Origin: an uncultured Aliiroseovarius sp.
GTDB lineage: Bacteria > Pseudomonadota > Alphaproteobacteria > Rhodobacterales > Rhodobacteraceae
Direction: 5' to 3'
Assembly: GCF_947492455.1 (NCBI RefSeq)
Contig: NZ_CANLNB010000005.1
Coordinates: forward strand, 1-64,000
DNA: 64,000 nt
A program made the position numbers and the translations under genes. Shown here in pieces: positions 28,821-38,770 of this stretch. Below the pieces are notes generated by a model. It saw nothing but the letters and a program-made list of their open reading frames with translations. It searched no databases and had not been told where the DNA came from. Within the stretch, counting starts at the first letter, position 1; each line of letters starts with the position of its first letter.

Positions 28821-30437
28821 GTGGGACAAGATCTAAGAAACTGGACACCGGATGACGAGGCCTTCTGGGCGTCCACCGGTAAGTCCATTGCCAACCGAAA
28901 TCTGTGGATTTCCATTCCCAGCCTGCTGTGCGGCTTTGCTGTCTGGCTGTACTGGGGCATCATCACCGTTCAGATGCTTAATCTGGGCTTTGAGTTCGCA
29001 AAATCCGACCTGTTTACGTTGGGCGCAATCGCTGGTCTGACCGGTGCAACGCTGCGTATTCCGTCGACCTTCTTCATTCGTATCGCGGGCGGGCGAAACA
29101 CCATTGTGTTTACCACAGCACTTCTGATGATCCCGGCCGCAGGCGCTGGTCTGGCGCTGCAGAACCCCGATACACCTCTGTGGTACTTCCAAATCCTGGC
29201 CTTCCTGTCGGGGATCGGCGGCGGTAACTTCTCGTCCTCGATGTCCAACATCAGCTTCTTCTATCCGAAGAAAATTCAGGGCTACGCGCTGGGTATGAAC
29301 GCTGGTCTGGGCAACTTCGGTGTGACCACCATGCAGATCCTGATCCCGCTGGCGATGACTATGGGTATCTTCGGTGGCGAAAGCCGCACGCTGGTGAATA
29401 CCTCGGGTACGCTGATCGGTAAAATCCCTTCCGGGACCGAGACTTACATCCAGAACGCTGGTCTGATCTGGCTGGTTTTTCTGATCCCGCTGGCGATCAT
29501 TGGCTGGATGGGAATGAACAACATCCGTGACGAACACGTCTCGCCAAACATCCCCGGACCGCTTGGCGCGTTTGCCACGATCACCGGCATGCTGCTGATC
29601 GGTTTCCTGACCGCAGCCTTCGGCCTGTGGCTGCTGCTGCCGGGCACTGAGGGCGGTCTGCCGACCTCGGGCATGGGTGTATCGAAATGGATCGTTCTGC
29701 CGATCGTTATCGCCCTGACCGTTCTGGGTCTGAAAATGATCCCGGGCGCTGTCGGTCAAAACCTGAGCCGCCAGTACAAGATCTTCGGCAACAAGCACAC
29801 TTGGGCCATGACCGTGATCTACACCATGACCTTTGGTTCGTTCATCGGCTACTCGGCCGCTCTGGCGCTGACCATCAAAGTTGTGTTTGGTTTCAGCCAC
29901 GTCGAGGTCGACGGTGTGATGACACACGACATGGTAAACCCCAACGGCCCGTCGGCCCTGATGTTCGCCTGGATGGGCCCGTTTATCGGCGCGCTGATCC
30001 GTCCGCTGGGTGGTATGTGGGCTGACAAAGCCGGTGGCGCGAAAGTGACCCAGATTATCTCGGTCGTCATGGTCGCCTCGGCGCTGGGTGTCGCCTACTT
30101 CATCCAGCAGGCCTATTCGTCGGCAACTCCGGAACAATACTTCTACCCGTTCCTGGGTCTGTTCCTGATCCTGTTCGCCGCAACTGGTATCGGCAACGGC
30201 TCGACCTTCCGCACCATCGCGATGGTGTTCAACAAAGAACAGGCTGGTCCTGCTCTGGGTTGGACCGCTGCGGTTGCTGCTTACGGCGCCTTCATCATCC
30301 CCAAAGTGTTTGGTGAACAGCTGAAAGCCGGAACGCCTGAGTACGCTTTGTACGGCTTCGCGATCTTCTATGCGGTCTGCATCGCCATCAACTGGTGGTT
30401 CTACCTGCGCCCCGGCGCCTACGTGAAGAACCCTTGA
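28821..30437 (+). CDS. narK: MFS nitrate/nitrite transporter, NarK2 type
   Basis: LRIPSTFFIRIAGGRNTIVFTTALLMIPA, GLGNFGVTTMQ, IRPLGGMWADKAGGAKVTQI nitrate-transporter motifs; GGAGG upstream. Confidence 0.88.
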   Translation: MGQDLRNWTPDDEAFWASTGKSIANRNLWISIPSLLCGFAVWLYWGIITVQMLNLGFEFAKSDLFTLGAIAGLTGATLRIPSTFFIRIAGGRNTIVFTTALLMIPAAGAGLALQNPDTPLWYFQILAFLSGIGGGNFSSSMSNISFFYPKKIQGYALGMNAGLGNFGVTTMQILIPLAMTMGIFGGESRTLVNTSGTLIGKIPSGTETYIQNAGLIWLVFLIPLAIIGWMGMNNIRDEHVSPNIPGPLGAFATITGMLLIGFLTAAFGLWLLLPGTEGGLPTSGMGVSKWIVLPIVIALTVLGLKMIPGAVGQNLSRQYKIFGNKHTWAMTVIYTMTFGSFIGYSAALALTIKVVFGFSHVEVDGVMTHDMVNPNGPSALMFAWMGPFIGALIRPLGGMWADKAGGAKVTQIISVVMVASALGVAYFIQQAYSSATPEQYFYPFLGLFLILFAATGIGNGSTFRTIAMVFNKEQAGPALGWTAAVAAYGAFIIPKVFGEQLKAGTPEYALYGFAIFYAVCIAINWWFYLRPGAYVKNP

Positions 30438-30450
30438 TACGCACGCCTAC

Positions 30451-30475
30451 CTACCCCGGCAAGCTGCCGGGGTAG
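30451..30475. promoter_or_regulatory. Perfect 11-bp hairpin CTACCCCGGCA-AGC-TGCCGGGGTAG between narK2 and narG
   Basis: Read directly; no T-tract follows, so not a canonical terminator. Confidence 0.7.
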
Positions 30476-30499
30476 GCCAGCCAACCTAGGAGAAATCAG

Positions 30500-33400
30500 A
30501 TGAGCCACCTGCTCGACAGACTGAACTTCTTCCAGTCCAAAGAACTGGAACAGTTTTCTAACGGTCATGGCCAAGTGACCAACGAAAACCGCGACTGGGA
30601 GGACACCTATCGGAATCGCTGGCGCCACGACAAAGTTGTGCGCTCGACCCATGGGGTGAACTGTACCGGATCGTGTTCGTGGAAGATCTATGTGAAGTCG
30701 GGGATCGTAACCTGGGAAACCCAGCAAACCGATTACCCGCGCACGCGCCCCGACCTGCCCAACCATGAACCGCGCGGCTGTGCCCGTGGCGCGTCCTACA
30801 GCTGGTATCTGTATTCCGCAAACCGCGTGAAGAACCCGCTGGTCCGTGGCCGTCTTATGAAAGTATGGCGCCGGATGCGCCAGACCATGTCGCCGATCGA
30901 GGCTTGGACCGCGATCCAGAACGACCCGATCCTGCGCGATTCATATGTTAAGACCCGCGGTAAGGGTGGATTTGTCCGCGCAAGCTGGGACGAAGCGACC
31001 GAGATTACCGCCGCCGCCAACGCATATACCGCCAAAAAATACGGCCCCGACCGCGTGATCGGCTTCTCGCCCATTCCGGCGATGTCGATGATCTCTTACG
31101 CTGCGGGCGCGCGTTACCTCAGCCTGATTGGTGGGGTCTGCGGATCCTTCTATGACTGGTATTGCGACCTTCCGCCGGCCTCGCCCATGACTTGGGGTGA
31201 ACAAACCGACGTGCCGGAATCCGCTGACTGGTACAATGCTGGCTATCTGCTGCTCTGGGGCTCGAACGTGCCGCAAACGCGGACGCCGGATGCGCACTTC
31301 TACACCGAAGCGCGTTACCGCGGCACCAAGTCCGCCGTTATCTGCCCCGACTATTCGGAAGCCGCCAAGTTTGGCGACGTCTGGCTGAACGTCAAACAGG
31401 GTACTGACGCGGCTCTGGCTATGGCCTTTGGCCACGTGATCCTGCGCGAATTCCACTTGGACAACCAAGTCGAGTATTTCGAGGACTACTGCCGCAAGTA
31501 TTCCGACTTCCCGATGCTGGTGAAGTTGGAAGACAAGAACGGCAAGCTGGTTCCCGGCCGCTTCCTGCGTGCTGACGATCTGGACGGCAAGCTGGGCGAA
31601 GAAAATAACCCTGAATGGAAAACCGTTGCTCTGGACGAAAAGTCCGGTGGTCTGGTCGCGCCCAATGGCTCGATCGGGTATCGCTGGGGCGAAGACGGGG
31701 AGTGGAACCTCGAAGAACGCGCCCAAGAGGCCGACACCGATCTGAAAATGACGCTGATCGGCGATGGCGACCATGATCGTGTCGCTGGTGTTGATTTTCC
31801 GTATTTCGGCGCTGGTGCGACCGAGCAGTTCTCGACCGGCGATGATCGTCCCGACGTTCTGACCCGCAATATCCCGGTGCGCGAGATCCAGACCAAAGAG
31901 GGCGTGGTCCGCGTGGCCACCGTATTCGATCTGTTCTGTGCCAACTATGGCTTGGACCGTGGTCTGGGCGGCGACTGGGTTGCCAAGGACTATAACGAAG
32001 ACGTGCCGGGCACACCTGTATGGGCCGAGAAGATCACCGGCGTCTCCGCCGACAAGATCGTTCACGTCGCCCGTGAATTCGCGCAGAACGCCGAGAAGAC
32101 CAACGGTAAGTCGATGATCATCATCGGCGCTGCGATGAACCACTGGTACCACATGGACATGAACTATCGCGGCGTGATCAACATGCTGATCATGTGCGGT
32201 TGTGTCGGTCAGTCCGGCGGTGGTTGGGCCCACTATGTGGGTCAGGAAAAACTGCGTCCGCAGACCGGTTGGTTGCCGCTGGCATTCGCGCTCGATTGGG
32301 GCCGTCCGCCGCGTCACATGAACTCGACTTCGATGTGGTATGCGCACTCGGATCAGTGGCGTTACGAGACCCTGACCGCAAGCGAGATCGTGTCGCCCAC
32401 CGCACCGGAAGGTGATTGGGACGCCTCGATGATCGACTTCAACATCCGTGCGGAACGGATGGGCTGGTTGCCGTCGGCACCGCAGCTGAAAACCAACCCG
32501 CTGGAGGTGGCCAAACAGGCCAAAGACGCGGGCATGGAGATCCCTGCCTATGTGGCGCAGCAGCTGAAATCTGGCGATCTGGAAATGTCCTGCGAGGACC
32601 CGGATGCACCTGAAAACTGGCCACGTAACCTGTTTGTCTGGCGCTCGAACCTGCTGGGTTCGTCGGGCAAGGGGCACGAGTACTTCCTGAAGCACCTCTT
32701 GGGCACCGATCACGGTGTTCTGGGCAAGGATCTTGGGGAAGAAGGCGCGCAGCTTCCGAAAGAAGCCAAGTGGCACAAGGATGCGCCGGAAGGCAAACTG
32801 GACCTCTTGGTCACGCTGGACTTCCGCATGTCGACCACCGCGGTTTATTCGGACATCGTTCTGCCCACGGCCTCGTGGTACGAAAAGAACGACCTGAACA
32901 CCTCGGACATGCACCCGTTCATCCACCCGCTTCAGGCGGCCGTGGACCCGGCATATGAAAGCAAGTCGGACTGGGAGATCTTCAAGTCCATCGCCCACAA
33001 GTTCCAGGAAGTTGCCCCGGAAATTCTGGGTGTGGAGACGGACATCGTTCAGGTTCCGCTTCTGCACGACACCCCGGGTGAACTGGCGCAGGATCAAGTG
33101 CGGGATTGGAAGAAGGACGAATGCGATCTTATTCCGGGCAAGACCGCGCCGAACTATGTGCCGGTGGAACGCGACTATACCGCGATCTATGACCGCTTCG
33201 TGGCCCTTGGTCCGCTTCTGGACAAGCTGGGCAATGGCGGTAAAGGCATCATGGTCGACGCCAAGCACGAAGTGCAGCACCTTCGCGAGTTGAATGGTGT
33301 GCACGAGGACGGCCCCGCCAAGGGTCAGCCGAAGATCGTGACCGACATTGATGCGACCGAGGTCGTCTTGATGCTGGCGCCGGAAACCAACGGTGAAGTT

Positions 33401-34237
33401 GCTGTCAAAGCGTGGGACGCTCTGTCCACCGCTACGGGCCGCGATCACACCCATCTGGCTAAGCCGAAGGAAGACGAAAAGATCCGGTTCCGCGACATCG
33501 CCGCGCAACCCCGCAAGATCATCTCGTCGCCCACTTGGTCGGGTCTGGAAAGCGAAGAGGTCTGCTATAACGCGGGCTACACCAACGTGCACGAGCTGAT
33601 CCCGTGGCGGACTCTGACCGGTCGTCAACAGACCTATCAGGATCACCAGTGGATGCTGGCCTTTGGTGAGGGCTTCCTGTCCTATCGTCCCCCCGTCGAT
33701 CTGAAAACGATCACCGACGAGGTGCATAGCGAGAAAGACTGGCCGCATGTGGTGTTGAACTTCATCACGCCGCACCAGAAATGGGGCATCCACTCGACCT
33801 ATTCCGATAACCTTCACATGCTGACGCTGAACCGCGGTGGCCCGGTGATCTGGATCTCGGAAAACGATGCGAAATCGGCAGGTATTGTCGATAACGATTG
33901 GGTCGAGCTGTACAACTCGAACGGTGCCCTGACGGCCCGTGCGGTTGTCAGCCAGCGGATGAAGGACGGAACGACCTTCATGTATCACGCGCAAGAGAAA
34001 ATCGTGAACACGCCCGGGTCCGAGAAGACCGGTAAACGCGGCGGCATTCACAACTCGGTCACGCGTGCGACGCTGAAGCCCACTCACATGATCGGCGGCT
34101 ATGCCCAGCAATCTTACGGTTTCAACTACTACGGCACCGTTGGTGCGAACCGCGATGAATTCGTCGTGGTGCGCAAGATGAAGAAGGTTGACTGGCTCGA
34201 CCGTGAAGCGACCCCGAATAAGGAGGCAGCAGAATGA
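30500..34237 (+). CDS. narG: Respiratory nitrate reductase alpha subunit
   Basis: 1245 aa; HGVNCTGSCSWKIYVKSGIVTWETQQTDYP, YDWYCDLPPASPMTWGEQTDVPESADWYNA. Confidence 0.98.
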   Translation: MSHLLDRLNFFQSKELEQFSNGHGQVTNENRDWEDTYRNRWRHDKVVRSTHGVNCTGSCSWKIYVKSGIVTWETQQTDYPRTRPDLPNHEPRGCARGASYSWYLYSANRVKNPLVRGRLMKVWRRMRQTMSPIEAWTAIQNDPILRDSYVKTRGKGGFVRASWDEATEITAAANAYTAKKYGPDRVIGFSPIPAMSMISYAAGARYLSLIGGVCGSFYDWYCDLPPASPMTWGEQTDVPESADWYNAGYLLLWGSNVPQTRTPDAHFYTEARYRGTKSAVICPDYSEAAKFGDVWLNVKQGTDAALAMAFGHVILREFHLDNQVEYFEDYCRKYSDFPMLVKLEDKNGKLVPGRFLRADDLDGKLGEENNPEWKTVALDEKSGGLVAPNGSIGYRWGEDGEWNLEERAQEADTDLKMTLIGDGDHDRVAGVDFPYFGAGATEQFSTGDDRPDVLTRNIPVREIQTKEGVVRVATVFDLFCANYGLDRGLGGDWVAKDYNEDVPGTPVWAEKITGVSADKIVHVAREFAQNAEKTNGKSMIIIGAAMNHWYHMDMNYRGVINMLIMCGCVGQSGGGWAHYVGQEKLRPQTGWLPLAFALDWGRPPRHMNSTSMWYAHSDQWRYETLTASEIVSPTAPEGDWDASMIDFNIRAERMGWLPSAPQLKTNPLEVAKQAKDAGMEIPAYVAQQLKSGDLEMSCEDPDAPENWPRNLFVWRSNLLGSSGKGHEYFLKHLLGTDHGVLGKDLGEEGAQLPKEAKWHKDAPEGKLDLLVTLDFRMSTTAVYSDIVLPTASWYEKNDLNTSDMHPFIHPLQAAVDPAYESKSDWEIFKSIAHKFQEVAPEILGVETDIVQVPLLHDTPGELAQDQVRDWKKDECDLIPGKTAPNYVPVERDYTAIYDRFVALGPLLDKLGNGGKGIMVDAKHEVQHLRELNGVHEDGPAKGQPKIVTDIDATEVVLMLAPETNGEVAVKAWDALSTATGRDHTHLAKPKEDEKIRFRDIAAQPRKIISSPTWSGLESEEVCYNAGYTNVHELIPWRTLTGRQQTYQDHQWMLAFGEGFLSYRPPVDLKTITDEVHSEKDWPHVVLNFITPHQKWGIHSTYSDNLHMLTLNRGGPVIWISENDAKSAGIVDNDWVELYNSNGALTARAVVSQRMKDGTTFMYHAQEKIVNTPGSEKTGKRGGIHNSVTRATLKPTHMIGGYAQQSYGFNYYGTVGANRDEFVVVRKMKKVDWLDREATPNKEAAE

Positions 34238-35757
34238 AGGTACGTGCTCAAATCGGCATGGTGTTGAACCTTGATAAATGTATCGGGTGCCACACCTGCT
34301 CTGTGACGTGTAAGAACGTCTGGACGTCCCGTGATGGTGTTGAATACGCATGGTTCAACAACGTGGAAAGCAAACCGGGCACCGGCTATCCGACAGACTG
34401 GGAAAACCAGGCGCGTTGGAACGGTGGCTGGGAACGCACCAAATCGGGCAAGTTGCAGCCCAAACAGGGGTCGAAATGGCGGATCTTGGCGAATATCTTC
34501 GCCAACCCCGACCTGCCCGAGATCGACGACTACTATGAGCCGTTCGATTTCGACTATGACCACCTGAAGTCGGCCCCCGAAATGGAGGCCTTCCCGACCG
34601 CCCGCCCGCGTTCCAAGATCACCGGCGAACGGATCGAGAAGATCGAGAAGGGACCGAACTGGGAAGAAATCCTGGGCGGCGAGTTCTCGAAACGTGGTGA
34701 AGACTACAACTTCGAAGGTGTGCAAAAGCAGATCTACGGGGAATACGAGAACACCTTTATGATGTATCTCCCTCGTCTGTGCGAACACTGCCTGAACCCG
34801 GCTTGTGCAGCCTCGTGTCCCTCGGGCGCGATCTATAAGCGCGAGGAAGACGGCATCGTTCTGATCGACCAAGAGAAGTGTCGCGGTTGGCGGATGTGTG
34901 TCTCGGGCTGTCCTTACAAAAAGGTCTACTATAACTGGTCGACCGGTAAGTCCGAGAAATGCACCCTGTGCTATCCGCGCATCGAAAGCGGCAACCCGAC
35001 CGTATGTTCGGAAACCTGCGTGGGCCGGATCCGCTATCTGGGTGTGATGCTCTATGATGCCGACAAGATCGCGGATGCCGCAAATGCGGAAGCCACCACC
35101 GATCTTTACGACGCGCAACTGGGTGTCTTCCTTGACCCGAACGATCCCGAAGTGATTGCCGCCGCAGCGCGCGACGGTGTTCCGCAGGATTGGATCAAGG
35201 CAGCTCAGGAAAGCCCGGTCTGGAAGATGGCGATGGAGTGGAAAGTGGCGTTCCCGCTGCACCCCGAATATCGCACCCTTCCGATGGTCTGGTACATCCC
35301 GCCGCTTAGCCCGATCCAGAACGCAGCCGAAGCAGGCGCAATCGGCACCGACGGCGCAATGCCCGACGTGCAGAACCTGCGTATCCCGGTCAAGTATCTG
35401 GCCAACATGCTGACCGCCGGCGACGAAGCCCCCGTGGTCACAGCGTTGGAGCGGATGCTGGGTATGCGCGCCTACATGCGCTCAAAAACCATCGAGGGCG
35501 TAACGGATGAAGGTCTGGCCCAGCGGGTCGGTCTGTCGGGTCGGATGATCGAGGACATGTATAAAATCATGGCCTTGGCGGACTACGAAGACCGTTTCGT
35601 GATCCCGACCACGCACCGTGAGCAAGTGGAAGACGCTTACGATCTGCGCGGCGGCTGCGGCTTCACCGACACCAACGGCTGTTCCGGTGGAACGTCGAAG
35701 GCCTCGCTCTTTGGCGGCGCCAAGAAAGCCCTGAAAATGCCGTCGGAGGTGATGTAA
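34234..35757 (+). CDS. narH: Respiratory nitrate reductase beta subunit
   Basis: Fe-S motifs CIGCHTCSVTCKNVW, CEHCLNPACAASCPSGAIYKR, CRGWRMCVSGCPYKK. Confidence 0.98.
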   Translation: MKVRAQIGMVLNLDKCIGCHTCSVTCKNVWTSRDGVEYAWFNNVESKPGTGYPTDWENQARWNGGWERTKSGKLQPKQGSKWRILANIFANPDLPEIDDYYEPFDFDYDHLKSAPEMEAFPTARPRSKITGERIEKIEKGPNWEEILGGEFSKRGEDYNFEGVQKQIYGEYENTFMMYLPRLCEHCLNPACAASCPSGAIYKREEDGIVLIDQEKCRGWRMCVSGCPYKKVYYNWSTGKSEKCTLCYPRIESGNPTVCSETCVGRIRYLGVMLYDADKIADAANAEATTDLYDAQLGVFLDPNDPEVIAAAARDGVPQDWIKAAQESPVWKMAMEWKVAFPLHPEYRTLPMVWYIPPLSPIQNAAEAGAIGTDGAMPDVQNLRIPVKYLANMLTAGDEAPVVTALERMLGMRAYMRSKTIEGVTDEGLAQRVGLSGRMIEDMYKIMALADYEDRFVIPTTHREQVEDAYDLRGGCGFTDTNGCSGGTSKASLFGGAKKALKMPSEVM

Positions 35758-36473
35758 TGGACCGTTCGCTAAAAGCAATCTCGCTGGTTCTAAGCTACCC
35801 CACTCGCGAACTGCAGCAGGCCATGCCGGAAATCGGCGCGGTGCTGGCATCGGACAGCCGTCTTACGGCGGCTGCCCGGCGCGACCTGCGTCCCTTGGTT
35901 GATGCCTTGGGCACGCAGGACATCTATGACCTGGAAGAGCAGTATGTGCTGCTCTTCGATCGCTCGCGTACTTTGTCGCTGAACTTGTTTGAACATGTTC
36001 ACGGTGAAAGCCGCGATCGGGGCGGCGCGATGGTGTCGCTGGTCGAAATGTATCGCGAGGCCGGGTTCGATCCGGTCTCAAGCGAACTGCCCGACCACCT
36101 GCCTGTTCTATTGGAATTCCTGTCCACGCGTCCCTATGCCGAGGTGCAGGATACCCTGGCGGACGCGGCGCATATTCTGGAAGCGTTGAGCGAACGACTG
36201 GTTCGACGTGAAAGCCCATATGCTGCCGTGTTCGCCGCTTTGCTACAGCTGTCTGGCGTAGAAGCCGATAAAGAGGCTGTGGCCGAGCTGTTGGAACAGC
36301 CCGAGGTCGATCCAAACGATCTGGAGGCTCTGGACGAGATCTGGGAGGAAAGCGAAGTCCGCTTCGGCCCCGATCCCAACGCCGGATGCCCACAAGTGCG
36401 CGACATGCTGGCGCGCATGGATGAACCCAAATCAGACACAGCAGCCCGCGCCCCCGGCGTGGCTGCGGAATGA
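35757..36473 (+). CDS. narJ: Nitrate reductase assembly chaperone
   Basis: LEEQYVLLFDRSRTLSLNLFEHVHGESRDRGGAMVSLVEMY; position between narH and narI. Confidence 0.95.
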   Translation: MDRSLKAISLVLSYPTRELQQAMPEIGAVLASDSRLTAAARRDLRPLVDALGTQDIYDLEEQYVLLFDRSRTLSLNLFEHVHGESRDRGGAMVSLVEMYREAGFDPVSSELPDHLPVLLEFLSTRPYAEVQDTLADAAHILEALSERLVRRESPYAAVFAALLQLSGVEADKEAVAELLEQPEVDPNDLEALDEIWEESEVRFGPDPNAGCPQVRDMLARMDEPKSDTAARAPGVAAE

Positions 36474-36484
36474 TGGAGGCGGAA

Positions 36485-37183
36485 ATGCACAATTTCTTCT
36501 TTGGAATCTTCCCCTATATCGCCTTGGGCGTGGGGATCATGGGAAGCATCGCGCGCTATGACCGCGATCCCTTCACATGGAAAACCTCGTCGTCCCAGAT
36601 GTTGCGTCGCAAGCAGCTGGTGATGGGCTCGATCCTGTTCCATGTTGGCGTTCTGGTCATCTTCTTTGGCCACCTGATCGGTCTTCTGACCCCGATTTGG
36701 ATCTTCGACGCTATGGGCATCAGCCACGGCGCCAAACAACTTCTGGCCGTTGTAGCTGGTGGTATCGCCGGTGTTATGGCGCTGGTGGGTGGCGGCATGC
36801 TGTTCCACCGTCGTTGGACCGATCCACGCATCCGCCAGACCTCGAGCTTCTGGGACATTGCCATCCTTGGCATGCTCTTGGCGCAGCTGGTGCTTGGCAT
36901 CTGCACGATCTTCGTGTCGCTGGGTCACCTGGACGGGCACGAGATGGTCAAGTTCATGTCTTGGGCGCAGGGGATCTTCACCTTTGATGGTGCGGCTGCC
37001 AGCTATATCGCTGACGTGTCGTGGGTCTTCAAACTGCACCTGTTCCTTGGGTTGACAATCATCCTTGTCTTCCCGTTCACCCGACTGGTGCACATGCTGT
37101 CGGTGCCTGTGCGCTATATCTGGCGTCCCGGCTATCAGGTGGTGCGCTCGCGCCGTCAGAAACCTGCAAACCCTGCGGAGTAA
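36485..37183 (+). CDS. narI: Respiratory nitrate reductase gamma subunit (cytochrome b)
   Basis: FFFGIFPYIALGVGIMGSIARYDRDPFTWKTSSSQML; start set at MHNFFFG after SD GGAGG. Confidence 0.95.
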   Translation: MHNFFFGIFPYIALGVGIMGSIARYDRDPFTWKTSSSQMLRRKQLVMGSILFHVGVLVIFFGHLIGLLTPIWIFDAMGISHGAKQLLAVVAGGIAGVMALVGGGMLFHRRWTDPRIRQTSSFWDIAILGMLLAQLVLGICTIFVSLGHLDGHEMVKFMSWAQGIFTFDGAAASYIADVSWVFKLHLFLGLTIILVFPFTRLVHMLSVPVRYIWRPGYQVVRSRRQKPANPAE

Positions 37184-37189
37184 AAGACC

Positions 37190-37990
37190 ATGAATGCGGC
37201 CCTGTTCCCCGATCTCGTCGTCAATGGTGAAACCGTCCCTCATGCGGTCGTCGCCGCCGAGGCGCAGAACCACGACGCCCCCACCGGCAAGCCCGGCATT
37301 GCCTGGCGCAAGGCAGCGAATGCTGTCGCCGTGCGGACCCTTCTTTTGCAAGAAGCCCGCGCGCGCCAGATCACGGCTGATCCGGCCGAGGTCGCTCCGG
37401 GCCGCTTTGAAACAGAAGAGGAGGCCCTGATCCGGGGCCTTCTCGAAACCGAAGTCGAGGTCGCCGCGCCAAGCGAAGACGCCGTTCACGCCGAATGGTC
37501 CCGCGACCCATCCCGTTTTCGTGCGCCACCCCTGTGGGAGGTTTCGCACATCCTGATCGCCTGCGATCCGCGTGATCAGGCCGAAACAGATGCCGCCAAG
37601 GCCCGTGCCGATCAAGTGCTGGCAGCAGTGAACGCAAACCCGCGCAAGTTCGCGCATATCGCCGAAGAGCACAGCGATTGCGGCTCGAAATCCTCGGGCG
37701 GGGCGCTGGGCCAGCTTGGGCCGGGTGACACCGTGCCAGAGTTTGAAAAAGCGCTGCGTGGCTTGGATAACGGCGCCATCACAGAAGAACCCGTTCTGAC
37801 CCGCCACGGCTGGCACATCATCCGTATGGATGCCGCCGAAGAGGGGGCAGAGCTGCCGTATCACACAGTCAAACCGCGCATTGCCGAGGCGATGGAGAAA
37901 GCCGCATGGGCCAAAGGCGCACGCGCTTTCGTGGCCGAACTTGCCGCCAAGGCCGAGATCACAGGCGCGGATTTGAAGCCGGTGGAATGA
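37190..37990 (+). CDS. Parvulin-type peptidylprolyl isomerase (PpiC/NifM-like)
   Basis: HSDCGSKSSGGALGQLGPGDTVPEFEKAL and VLTRHGWHIIRMD. Confidence 0.88.
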   Translation: MNAALFPDLVVNGETVPHAVVAAEAQNHDAPTGKPGIAWRKAANAVAVRTLLLQEARARQITADPAEVAPGRFETEEEALIRGLLETEVEVAAPSEDAVHAEWSRDPSRFRAPPLWEVSHILIACDPRDQAETDAAKARADQVLAAVNANPRKFAHIAEEHSDCGSKSSGGALGQLGPGDTVPEFEKALRGLDNGAITEEPVLTRHGWHIIRMDAAEEGAELPYHTVKPRIAEAMEKAAWAKGARAFVAELAAKAEITGADLKPVE

Positions 37991-38024
37991 TCCAACGGGA
38001 TCGCGTCCACGGAAAGGAAAAGAC

Positions 38025-38552
38025 ATGAAGATTGCCTACACGATGTCCACAGGCCGCGGAGACACCGATGAGTTGCTGCTGGAATTGGCGGACCGACTGA
38101 CCGGCTATGGTTGGCGTCTGGGCGGCATTGTCCAGATCAACACCGAACGCGACTATGACGGGCCGTGTGACATGGACGTCAAAGTGCTGCCCGAAGGCCC
38201 GATCCTGCGCATCTCGCAAAACCTCGGCCAGAACTCGCGTGGCTGCCGGCTTGATGCGAGTGCGCTTGAAACCTCGGTTGGGCTGGCTGAGGCTGGGCTT
38301 GCAAAAGGCATCGACTGCCTGATCATCAACAAGTTCGGCAAGCAAGAGGCCGACGGACGCGGGTTTCGCGACGTGATCGCCAATGCGCTTGCGGATGATA
38401 TCCCTGTCTTGGTTGGTCTCAATCACCTGAACCAGGATGCTTTTGACACCTATACAGCAGGCTTGGCTGTACAACTTGATGGCAATATTTCCGCTCTTGA
38501 AAGCTGGTTCATAGAGCATCTCAATGGGCAGTGTCAGAGGAAACGGGCCTGA
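38025..38552 (+). CDS. DUF2478-family protein, C-terminus probably altered by IS insertion
   Basis: MKIAYTMSTGRGDTDELLLELADRL and LIINKFGKQEADGRGFRDVI; last residues GQCQRKRA are encoded by IS6-end sequence. Confidence 0.7.
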   Translation: MKIAYTMSTGRGDTDELLLELADRLTGYGWRLGGIVQINTERDYDGPCDMDVKVLPEGPILRISQNLGQNSRGCRLDASALETSVGLAEAGLAKGIDCLIINKFGKQEADGRGFRDVIANALADDIPVLVGLNHLNQDAFDTYTAGLAVQLDGNISALESWFIEHLNGQCQRKRA

Positions 38553-38770
38553 GGGGGCAGGGCGCTTATCTAGCGCCTTGCCATGTCCAGACCTTCCCCA
38601 TTTGGCTACTTCCAAACCAGTCAGGAAATCATCCGTTTTTGGTGGACCTGATTTGGCCACTTGTTCGCATCAATGAGCCGAAGAAACCGAAATCAACCGC
38701 TTGGCATTTGTCAGACAGCACAATTGTTTCAGCGAGCGCGCATAACCGCCATCCACCGATGGCTCCCCTC
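38527..38770 (+). mobile_element. Degraded IS6-family fragment with internal deletion
   Basis: GGCAGTGTCAGAGGAAACGGGCCTGAGGGGGCAGGGCGC..CTAGCGCCTTGCCATGTCCAGACC aligns with 6897-6970; the right boundary is uncertain. Confidence 0.8.

Noticed and set aside
28833-30137. 434-aa ORF antisense to narK2
   Set aside because: Composition (His/Gln/Arg-rich) and overlap with a clear MFS transporter indicate a shadow frame.
30941-34351. 1136-aa ORF antisense to narG
   Set aside because: Complete overlap with an unmistakable narG on the other strand; no recognisable domains. High-GC codon bias gives long spurious antisense frames.
36134-38026. 630-aa minus-strand ORF spanning narJ, narI and the PPIase
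   Set aside because: Overlaps three well-supported plus-strand genes; no coherent domain signal.
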